A DNA stretch of 6,735 nucleotides, from assembly GCA_934650095.1 (NCBI GenBank), contig CAKUFT010000054.1, positions 1 to 6,735 on the forward strand, in the 5' to 3' direction. Shown piece by piece: positions 1 through 5,385 of this stretch. The notes under the pieces are model-generated. The model saw nothing but the letters and a program-made list of their open reading frames with translations. It was not told the origin of the DNA and ran no database searches. Numbering within the stretch: position 1 is the first letter of the stretch; each line of letters starts with the position of its first letter. A program made the position numbers and the translations under genes. The stretch comes from an uncultured Collinsella sp. (GTDB lineage Bacteria > Actinomycetota > Coriobacteriia > Coriobacteriales > Coriobacteriaceae).

Positions 1-399
1 CATACGCGTGACGAGCTCGTCTCGGCGGCACTTGGTTCGCTCGATCGCGCCCTGCTCGAACGCGTGCTCTTTCGTTGCGGCTCGGTTGGGGGCGACGGGG
101 GAGACGATTTGGTCGATGAGGCCGTAGCCCTGGCGACCGATGAAGGCGCTGACTTTGTCCTGGCGATCGGCGATGCCGATACGGCAGGCTTTGCGCGCGA
201 GCTTGCCCGTCGCATGGCCGTACTCGATGCCGGCGAGGACGGCTTTGTTCCCTACGGGTGCATCGTCTCGGAGGGAAAGGTGCCTGCCGCCGTGGGTGCC
301 GGTGAAGTTCCCGTTTTTGCCATCATCGCGCCCGAGCTGCTGGAGGGCATCGGTTCTCCCTTGCGCGAACTGCTCGGCAGCGTATGCGCTGCAGCATAG
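1..399 (+). CDS. C-terminal part of an unrecognised protein (5' end outside window)
   Basis: The reading frame is open from base 1 to the TAG at 397-399, giving 132 visible residues. No in-window start is needed: the frame continues upstream of the GTG at 64 without a stop, so the true start lies before the window. The visible part is soluble, acidic and rich in Ala, Gly and Asp, with no membrane segment and no signal. A stretch beginning near base 121 reads like a Rossmann-type alpha/beta unit (an acidic helix, then a hydrophobic strand ending in A-I-G-D-A-D), and a later hydrophobic strand reads V-P-V-F-A-I-I-A-P. I do not recognise the family and assign no function. The stop codon overlaps the AGGAGG ribosome binding site of the next gene, so the two are probably co-transcribed and translationally coupled. 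Coding status is well supported by base composition and by the junction. Confidence 0.75.
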   Translation, partial: HTRDELVSAALGSLDRALLERVLFRCGSVGGDGGDDLVDEAVALATDEGADFVLAIGDADTAGFARELARRMAVLDAGEDGFVPYGCIVSEGKVPAAVGAGEVPVFAIIAPELLEGIGSPLRELLGSVCAAA

Positions 400-403
400 G
401 AGG
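398..403 (+). promoter_or_regulatory. Ribosome binding site overlapping the upstream stop codon
   Basis: A perfect AGGAGG lies five bases before the ATG at 409 and shares two bases with the TAG stop of the preceding gene. This fixes the SMR gene start and implies translational coupling between the two genes. Confidence 0.8.
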
Positions 404-408
404 GCGTT

Positions 409-729
409 ATGCCATATGTGCAGCTGGCGATAGCCATCGCCTGCGAGATCGGGGCGTCGTCGGCGCTCAAGGCCACGCATGGCTTTACCGTGCTGGCGCC
501 TAGTGTGGCGACAATTGTGCTGTACGGTCTGAGCTTCTACCTGTTTTCGCTCGTGCTTAACGTGCTCGACCTCGCGAGCGCCTATGCCACATGGTGCGCT
601 GCGGGCATCGTCGCCACCTCGGTCATCTCGGTGCTGGTCTTTGGAGACCGCCTGAGCCCCATGATGCTCGTGGGTCTTGGCCTGTGCGTCGCGGGCGTGG
701 TGATCGTGAACCTCGCAAGCGCATCGTAG
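409..729 (+). CDS. Small multidrug resistance (SMR) family transporter, EmrE-like
   Basis: This is a 106-residue inner-membrane protein, the normal SMR length. Four hydrophobic segments fall at about residues 4-22, 31-51, 57-77 and 84-102. Family landmarks align with E. coli EmrE: the essential membrane glutamate is E13 (EmrE E14), followed by a K-x-x-x-G-F segment; P31-S-V with Y39 matches EmrE P32-S-V and Y40; Y59 and W62 match Y60 and W63; and the G-L-x-L-C-x-A-G-V type segment of helix 4 (dimer interface) is present. Known members work as antiparallel dimers that exchange protons for cationic or polyaromatic compounds or guanidinium. The retained Tyr/Trp pair favours the EmrE-like over the Gdx-like type, but substrate cannot be read from sequence. 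Changes from EmrE include D54 in place of P55 and W-C-A-A-G in place of W-S-G-V-G. No second SMR gene is adjacent, so it is probably a homodimer. The start is set by the AGGAGG at 398-403. Confidence 0.9.
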   Translation: MPYVQLAIAIACEIGASSALKATHGFTVLAPSVATIVLYGLSFYLFSLVLNVLDLASAYATWCAAGIVATSVISVLVFGDRLSPMMLVGLGLCVAGVVIVNLASAS

Positions 730-764
730 GCCGCCGGGCAAGCGCCCCATTCATGCAATTAAAG

Positions 765-815
765 AACGCCGGTCGTACGGGCAGGTTCCCATGCGACCGG
801 CGTTTCGTTTGTATT
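765..815 (+). terminator. Intrinsic terminator after the SMR gene, possibly bidirectional
   Basis: The 11-base arm AACGCCGGTCG at 765-775 pairs perfectly with CGACCGGCGTT at 794-804, across an 18-base loop that can form a further short GGG/CCC stem. It is followed by a T-rich but interrupted tract (803-815). Upstream of the left arm is AATTAAAG, which gives a weak U-tract on the opposite strand. It lies 35 bases after the SMR stop and separates this unit from the P-II/pot operon. Confidence 0.8.
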
Positions 816-874
816 TCGAGCATATTGCCAGCTTGCGACCTATGTTGCGCAGGCGTAAACGCTCAGCGTCACCC

Positions 875-888
875 GTGTTTCAAAACAC
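875..888. promoter_or_regulatory. Candidate operator: 14-bp palindrome
   Basis: GTGTTT and AAACAC form perfect 6-base arms around a CA centre. It lies about 30 bases upstream of the possible -10 box of the P-II/pot operon, a position typical of a regulator site. It does not match the consensus sites I know well for CRP/FNR or for actinobacterial GlnR, so the cognate regulator is unknown. Confidence 0.35.
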
Positions 889-918
889 TCCGTTAATAAA
901 ACGGGCGATTTTGGCTCG

Positions 919-924
919 CATAAT
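919..924 (+). promoter_or_regulatory. Possible -10 box of the P-II/pot operon promoter
   Basis: CATAAT differs from TATAAT at one base and would place the transcript start near 931, giving a leader of about 50 bases before the ATG at 981. No good -35 hexamer sits 16-18 bases upstream; the nearest T-rich hexamer (TTAATA at 893-898) is weak and 20 bases away. The promoter may therefore need an activator. Confidence 0.35.
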
Positions 925-938
925 CCCCAACAACGAAC

Positions 939-952
939 GCGCGCAGGCGCGC
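939..952 (+). other. Small leader hairpin before the P-II gene
   Basis: GCGCG (939-943) and CGCGC (948-952) flank a CAGG loop, 14 bases before the ribosome binding site. It is a stable 5-bp GC stem in the probable 5' untranslated region. It has no T-tract, so it is not a terminator. It might affect transcript stability or translation, or may only reflect local GC richness. Confidence 0.3.
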
Positions 953-980
953 TCACCGCCACCGAAGAGGGGAGAAAACC

Positions 981-1331
981 ATGAAGGAACTGGTACTCAT
1001 CATTCGCCCGGAGATGCTCGAGAGCCTGAAGGCCATTCTTGACGAGGTGCATTGCGGCGGTATGACCGTTTCGTCCGTTATGGGCTGTGGCACGCAGAAG
1101 GGCGCCTCGACCGATGGCGTCAACGAGATTCGCGGCTTCAAGATCAACATCAACCTGCTGCCCAAGATCCAGGCGAGTGTGGTCGTGCGCGACCAGGATG
1201 CCGAGACCATTATCTCGGCCGTTCGCGAGCGCATGGCCGACGGTCGTGTGGGCGACGGCAAGATCTTTATCCGCGATATTGCCGATGCCGTGCGAATCCG
1301 TACCGGCGAGCGTGGCAACGCCGCTCTGTAG
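981..1331 (+). CDS. P-II family signalling protein, T-loop variant lacking the modification tyrosine
   Basis: This 116-residue protein matches GlnB/GlnK along its whole length. P-II proteins are cytoplasmic trimers that bind ATP or ADP, often 2-oxoglutarate, and control targets through the T-loop. Visible landmarks are R9-P10, the T-loop base G35-C-G-T-Q39-K-G41, L60-P61-K62 (GlnB L56-P57-K58), the B-loop G88-R-V-G-D-G-K94-I-F and the C-loop R105-I-R-T-G-E. Residues equivalent to GlnB Q39, K58 and K90 are kept, so ATP and possibly 2-oxoglutarate binding are expected. Unlike GlnB, the T-loop has four extra residues (about 43-48), and the position of Tyr51 is Ile55; Tyr46 is also Ile. It therefore cannot be uridylylated or adenylylated at the classical site. 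Its start is set by GAGGGGAG six bases upstream. It heads the pot operon, 4 or 28 bases before potA depending on the potA start. No amtB or glutamine synthetase gene is visible, so the likely partner is the transporter or the downstream enzyme (inference). Confidence 0.9.
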   Translation: MKELVLIIRPEMLESLKAILDEVHCGGMTVSSVMGCGTQKGASTDGVNEIRGFKININLLPKIQASVVVRDQDAETIISAVRERMADGRVGDGKIFIRDIADAVRIRTGERGNAAL

Positions 1332-1359
1332 GTAGATGGATCGAGAGAAGGCGATTGCC

Positions 1360-2472
1360 ATGCCTGGTACCAAACCACTCGTCCAGATTAAGAACATCAA
1401 CAAGTTCTACGGCGAGAACCATGTGGTCAAAGACCTGTCCATCGATGTGCAGGAGGGCGAGTTCCTGACGATTCTGGGATCGTCCGGCTCGGGCAAGTCG
1501 ACGACGCTGCGCATGGTCGCCGGCTTTGAGCAGCCCACGACGGGCGAGATTTTGCTTGCCGGCACCAATGTGGCCGATAAGGAGCCGTTCGAGCGCGACG
1601 TGAACACCGTGTTCCAGAGCTACGCGCTGTTTCCGCACATGACCATCTTCGACAACGTCGCCTACGGCCTGAGGATGAAGAAGGTTCCCAAGGACGAGAT
1701 TCGCGAGCGCGTGATGGAGATGCTCGACCTGGTGCAGCTCGGCGGCTTTGAGGGCCGCAAACCCGATCAGCTGTCCGGCGGCCAAAAGCAGCGCGTTGCC
1801 ATTGCTCGCGCCCTGGTTAACCGACCCAAGATCTTGCTGCTCGACGAGCCGCTGGGTGCGCTCGATCTCAAGCTGCGCAAGCAGATGCAGCTCGAGCTCA
1901 AGCGCCTCCAGCGCAAGCTCAACATTACGTTTCTCTACGTGACGCACGATCAAGAAGAGGCGCTCACCATGAGCGACCGTATCGCGATCATGCACGACGG
2001 CGTGCTGGAGCAGATTGGTACGCCCAAGGAGATCTACGAGGCGCCGGCAAGCAAGTTTGTCGCTACGTTTATTGGCGAGACCAACCTGTTCGAAGGCATG
2101 GTCTCGGCCGACACGCCCGATGGGCTCGAGATTTCGCTCGAGTCCGGCACGATTCGCTCCGATGCCAAGGACTTTCACTTTGGCGAGCTCGTGGCCGTGT
2201 CGGTGCGTCCGGAGCGTATGCAGTTTGCGCTCGAGCCGCGCGACGGGTTCTCGCTTATGGGCACCGTCCGCGAGCAGGTGTACGTGGGCTCCATGATCAA
2301 GGCAATCGTGGTGCTGCCCGATGGCCAAGAGGTACGCTTGGAGCGCCTGGCGGGCGACGAGCTGCCCGAGAACGGCCCGGTCTACCTGTATTGGGACCCG
2401 GCGGATGCCCGCACGATCAAGACGCTCGACCAGGTCTTTTTCTCGGCACTCGAGAATGCCGAGATGCGTTAG
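1360..2472 (+). CDS. potA: PotA-type ABC transporter ATPase (spermidine/putrescine family)
   Basis: This 370-residue cytoplasmic ATPase should form a dimer that powers the PotB/PotC channel. Motifs in order: Walker A G-S-S-G-S-G-K46-S-T at 40-48, Q-loop Q86, signature L-S-G-G-Q at 138-142, Walker B L-L-L-D-E163, D-loop A-L-D and switch H196. Residues from about 240 to the end form the TOBE-type regulatory domain usual in PotA/MalK-type ATPases, including a V-R-P-E-R segment at 282-286. Length is normal for PotA. Start choice: the frame is open from an ATG at 1336, but that has only a weak AGGT in front, while the ATG at 1360 has AGAAGG eight bases upstream and gives the usual short PotA N-terminus. 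I prefer 1360; 1336 would add eight residues. It follows the P-II gene closely and its stop overlaps the potB ribosome binding site. All catalytic residues are present. Confidence 0.93.
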   Translation: MPGTKPLVQIKNINKFYGENHVVKDLSIDVQEGEFLTILGSSGSGKSTTLRMVAGFEQPTTGEILLAGTNVADKEPFERDVNTVFQSYALFPHMTIFDNVAYGLRMKKVPKDEIRERVMEMLDLVQLGGFEGRKPDQLSGGQKQRVAIARALVNRPKILLLDEPLGALDLKLRKQMQLELKRLQRKLNITFLYVTHDQEEALTMSDRIAIMHDGVLEQIGTPKEIYEAPASKFVATFIGETNLFEGMVSADTPDGLEISLESGTIRSDAKDFHFGELVAVSVRPERMQFALEPRDGFSLMGTVREQVYVGSMIKAIVVLPDGQEVRLERLAGDELPENGPVYLYWDPADARTIKTLDQVFFSALENAEMR

Positions 2473-2484
2473 GGGGCGACAGCT

Positions 2485-3420
2485 ATGTCCGATACCGCAA
2501 CTATGGCGGCGACCGTTGCCGCCACCGAGCATGACGTCGAGGCCGCCCGCATTGAGCGCCGCCGCCGTTTTCGCTCCAACACGCTGCCGTCGCTGGTCAC
2601 CGTGGGGCCCGTCACCCTGTGGCTGATCGCATTTATCGCGGTGCCGTTGCTCTATATCCTCATCATGGGCTTTTGCTCCACCGATCAGTACTACAACGTG
2701 GTCTATAGCTTTACGCTCGATAACTTCCAGGCCATGCTGGACCCCGAGTACCTTAAGATCTACGGTCAGTCCATCCTGATCGCGGCAATCTCCACCGCCA
2801 TCTGCCTGGTGTTGGCCTATCCGTTTAGCTACCTGATCAGTCGTACGTTTAAGTCCAAAAAGACGCTGCTGTACATGATGATCATCATCCCGTTTTGGAC
2901 GAACTCGCTGGTGCGTATCTATGGGTGGCGCACGTTTCTTTCGGCGAGCGGTCAGCTCAACAGCTTTTTGATGGCAATCGGTGCGACGAGTGAGCCCATT
3001 CAGTTCCTGTATAACCAGGCCTGCACGGTTTTTGGTATGGCCTACGACATGTTCCCGTTTATGGTGCTGCCGCTCTACGCCGCCATCGAAAAACTCGACG
3101 AGTCGCAGATCGAGGCGAGCTTTGACCTCGGCGCCAATATGCTGACCACGATCTTTAAGGTCGTGATTCCCCAGACTATGAGCGGCATCTTTTCGGGCTG
3201 CATCATGGTGTTCATCCCCAGCCTGGGTGCGTTCTATATCGCGGACATCCTGGGTGGCGGTAATGCCGACGTTATCGGCAACCTGATTCAGCGTCAGTTC
3301 CAAAGCGCTAACGACTGGCCCCTGGGTGCCGCGCTTTCGATTCTGCTCATCGCAATAACGCTGCTGCTGGTCAAGATTTACCAAAAGGCCGGCGGCGATA
3401 TGGAAAGCTTGGGGGTGTAG
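2485..3420 (+). CDS. potB: PotB-type ABC transporter permease
   Basis: This is a 311-residue inner-membrane permease. Six hydrophobic segments fall at about residues 38-62, 96-117, 127-145, 180-200, 232-256 and 280-298, after a polar N-terminal tail of some 35 residues with an arginine cluster at 25-30. The EAA loop that docks on the ATPase is at about 199-226 (A-A-I-E-K-L-D ... D-L-G-A-N) before helix 5. The segment after it, with I-P-S-L-G-A-F and I-A-D-I-L-G-G-G, is typical of PotB. It pairs with PotC to form the channel. The start at 2485 is supported by AGGGGG at 2471-2476, which overlaps the potA stop; the N-terminal tail is longer than in E. coli PotB, but an internal ATG at 2503 has no ribosome binding site. 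Confidence 0.93.
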   Translation: MSDTATMAATVAATEHDVEAARIERRRRFRSNTLPSLVTVGPVTLWLIAFIAVPLLYILIMGFCSTDQYYNVVYSFTLDNFQAMLDPEYLKIYGQSILIAAISTAICLVLAYPFSYLISRTFKSKKTLLYMMIIIPFWTNSLVRIYGWRTFLSASGQLNSFLMAIGATSEPIQFLYNQACTVFGMAYDMFPFMVLPLYAAIEKLDESQIEASFDLGANMLTTIFKVVIPQTMSGIFSGCIMVFIPSLGAFYIADILGGGNADVIGNLIQRQFQSANDWPLGAALSILLIAITLLLVKIYQKAGGDMESLGV

Positions 3421-3423
3421 GCA

Positions 3424-4269
3424 ATGGCGATCAAGCGTCAAACCAAGCACAAGCTGGGCCGCGGGACGGGTGTTGTCTTTTGCGCCCTGATCTATGCGAT
3501 TTTGTTTCTGCCCATTGTGATTGTTGTTGCCAACTCGTTTAACGGCAACACCGAGAAGCCGTATCTGAGCTGGGGCGGCTTTAGCCTGCGCTGGTATGTG
3601 CACCTGTTTCAGAACGGCCCGCTGCTGGCGAGTTTTGGCAACACCATGGTGCTCGCCATCACCACGACGGCCCTGGCGACCGCGCTGGGCACGCTGGGGG
3701 CCGTGGGCCTCTACCGCTACAAGTTCCCCGGTCGCAACCTCATTGACAGCCTTCTATACATCCCGGTGGTTATCCCCGAGATCGTCATGGGCATCTCGCT
3801 GTTACTCGTTTACGTAAAGGTGGGCGTGCCCCGTGGCATGGTGGGCCTGATCATCGCGCACGTTACCTTTTGCGTGAGCTTTGTGATCTTTAACGTCCGT
3901 GCCCGCCTGGACGGTTACGACCCGTCGCTCGAGGAGGCGTCGATGGACCTGGGCGCCAATCGCCTGGTCACCTTCTTTAAGGTGACGCTGCCCATGCTGG
4001 CCCCGGGCATTGCCGGAGGCGCGCTGCTCTCCTTTACGCTTTCGATCGATGATGTGGTCGTGTCCTACTTTGTCTACGGCCAGGACCTGACCTTTCCGCT
4101 CAAGGTCATGCAGTCCATCAAGGGCGGTGTGGTACCCGACGTCAACGCGCTGTCCACGCTGATCTTGCTGGGAACGGTTGCCGTCGTGGTGATTACCCAG
4201 AGCGGCGTGATTGACAAATGGCGTGAACGTCGTGCCGCAGCCAAGCTGAGCCAGGAAAGGGGGCGCTAG
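3424..4269 (+). CDS. potC: PotC-type ABC transporter permease
   Basis: This 281-residue inner-membrane permease is the partner of PotB. Hydrophobic segments lie at about 16-37, 72-96, 109-131, 138-157, 191-213 and 242-262. The EAA loop for ATPase contact is at about 162-190 (S-L-E-E-A-S-M-D-L-G-A). The segment F-T-L-S-I-D-D-V-V-V-S at 204-214, followed by T-F-P-L-K and a V-x-P-x-V-N-A-L-S-T stretch, is the hallmark of PotC. The gene starts three bases after the potB stop with GGGGGTG as ribosome binding site. A basic C-terminal tail (K265-W-R-E-R-R onward) is cytoplasmic. The protein is complete, of normal length, and shows no damage. Confidence 0.94.
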   Translation: MAIKRQTKHKLGRGTGVVFCALIYAILFLPIVIVVANSFNGNTEKPYLSWGGFSLRWYVHLFQNGPLLASFGNTMVLAITTTALATALGTLGAVGLYRYKFPGRNLIDSLLYIPVVIPEIVMGISLLLVYVKVGVPRGMVGLIIAHVTFCVSFVIFNVRARLDGYDPSLEEASMDLGANRLVTFFKVTLPMLAPGIAGGALLSFTLSIDDVVVSYFVYGQDLTFPLKVMQSIKGGVVPDVNALSTLILLGTVAVVVITQSGVIDKWRERRAAAKLSQERGR

Positions 4270-4272
4270 GAC

Positions 4273-5379
4273 ATGGGCGACTTCGATGTGATGGAGGCCT
4301 TCCACAAGCAGCAAATCTCGCGCCGACAGTTTTTGCGCGGTGCGCTGGGCCTGGCTGCCACCGGACTTGCGGTCGGTACCGCGGGCGGTCTGACGGGATG
4401 CGGAAAATCCGACAACCCCAACGAGCTCAACATCTTCATTTGGACCGAGTATGTGCCCGATTCGGTGCTCGAGGGTTTTGAGAAGGAGACGGGTATCCAC
4501 ATCAACCAGTACCTCTACTCCTCCAACGAGGACATGCTGGCCAAGGTAAGGACCGAAAACGAGGGCACCTACGATATTCTGCAGCCGACCGACTACATGG
4601 TCAAAAGCCTGATTGCGCAGGACTTGCTCGAGCCGCTCGACCTTGCCAAGCTCACCAACAAGGGCAATATCGGCAAGCAGTATATGGATCAGGAATTCGA
4701 TCCGGGCAACAAGTACTCCATCCCGTTTATGGGCAGCTGCACCGCGATTGCCTATAACGAGGACGAGGTCGATAAGCCCGAGAGCTTTACCGATATGCTC
4801 GACGAGAAGTTCCGCAGCAACATCGTGACGCTGAACGATTTTCGCGAGGTGCTCGCTGTCGCCGGCATGACGGTGGGCCTGACCGGCAACGAGAAAGACG
4901 ACGAGAGCATCGCCAAGATTGCCAAACAGGCGGCCAAGTTCAAGCCGAACTTTAAGCTGTACGACTCCGATAGCCCCCGCAACGCGCTGGTTTCGGGCGA
5001 TTGTATTGCCGGCATCATCTGGACGGCCGAGATTGCTCTGGCGCAGCGCGATAACCCGGCGATCCAGGTGGCGTTTCCCAGCGAGGACTGCGGCATCGGC
5101 ACCGATAACTGGTGCATCCCCAAGGGCGCCAAGCACAACGACAATGCGTTGCAGTTTATCAACTACATGCTGCGTCCCGAGGTGGCCAAGGTGGTTTCGG
5201 AGGACTATCCCTACGTGCAGCCCAATACCGAGGCAATCAAGCTGCTCGATGAGGATTTCCAAAACAACCCGGTTGAGAACGTGCCCTCCGACGTGTTTAA
5301 GCATGGGCGCCGCACCGAGGCCCTGCCGCCCAAGGTACTGCGCAAATACGACAAGATCTGGACGAATCTGAAGGGATAG
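4273..5379 (+). CDS. potD: PotD-type substrate-binding lipoprotein with a Tat signal
   Basis: This is a 368-residue extracytoplasmic solute-binding protein that delivers ligand to PotBC. The N-terminus has a twin-arginine motif S16-R-R-Q-F-L-R, a hydrophobic stretch, and a lipobox L40-T-G-C43, predicting Tat export and lipid anchoring at Cys43. The mature part aligns with E. coli PotD: W57-T-E-Y60 (PotD W34, Y37), D189-x-R-E192 (D168, E171), W250 (W229), D278 (D257) and Y314 before P-N (Y293). By my hand alignment three ligand-contact positions differ: PotD S83, Y85 and W255 become P105, D107 and G276. The protein is clearly PotD-like, but its ligand may be another di- or polyamine or cationic amine. 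The start at 4273 lies three bases after the potC stop, with the purine-rich AGGAAAGGGGG about ten bases before. An internal ATG at codon 7 has no such site. Confidence 0.92.
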   Translation: MGDFDVMEAFHKQQISRRQFLRGALGLAATGLAVGTAGGLTGCGKSDNPNELNIFIWTEYVPDSVLEGFEKETGIHINQYLYSSNEDMLAKVRTENEGTYDILQPTDYMVKSLIAQDLLEPLDLAKLTNKGNIGKQYMDQEFDPGNKYSIPFMGSCTAIAYNEDEVDKPESFTDMLDEKFRSNIVTLNDFREVLAVAGMTVGLTGNEKDDESIAKIAKQAAKFKPNFKLYDSDSPRNALVSGDCIAGIIWTAEIALAQRDNPAIQVAFPSEDCGIGTDNWCIPKGAKHNDNALQFINYMLRPEVAKVVSEDYPYVQPNTEAIKLLDEDFQNNPVENVPSDVFKHGRRTEALPPKVLRKYDKIWTNLKG

Positions 5380-5385
5380 ATCGAT

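Larger units (their letters stand above)
816..980 (+). other. Leader and promoter region of the P-II/pot operon
   Basis: This is the rest of the 251-base gap between the SMR stop and the P-II start. I see no convincing small gene, tRNA or known riboswitch fold. It is locally more AT-rich around 875-925 than the surrounding genes, as expected for a promoter. It contains a 14-bp palindrome (875-888), a CATAAT box (919-924), a small GC hairpin (939-952) and a strong ribosome binding site (GAGGGGAG, 967-974), each described separately. Confidence 0.6.

Noticed and set aside
736..747. Small GGGC/GCCC hairpin after the SMR stop
   Set aside because: The stem is only four base pairs and no T-tract follows. 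The hairpin at 765-804 is the convincing terminator.
730..980. Riboswitch, tRNA, small ORF or CRISPR in the gap before the P-II gene
   Set aside because: Apart from the terminator, short palindrome and small hairpin I see no conserved riboswitch core, no cloverleaf and no direct repeats. Short frames here lack ribosome binding sites.
1336..1359. Alternative upstream start of potA at 1336
   Set aside because: Only a weak AGGT precedes it, and the eight added codons coincide with the purine-rich ribosome binding site of the ATG at 1360. Kept as an alternative rather than the main call.
1267..3603. Very long open frame on the minus strand (778 codons)
   Set aside because: It is antisense to P-II, potA, potB and part of potC, which have full family matches. 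Its translation is rich in His, Arg, Gln and Leu with no recognisable domain, as expected for a codon-bias shadow in GC-rich DNA.
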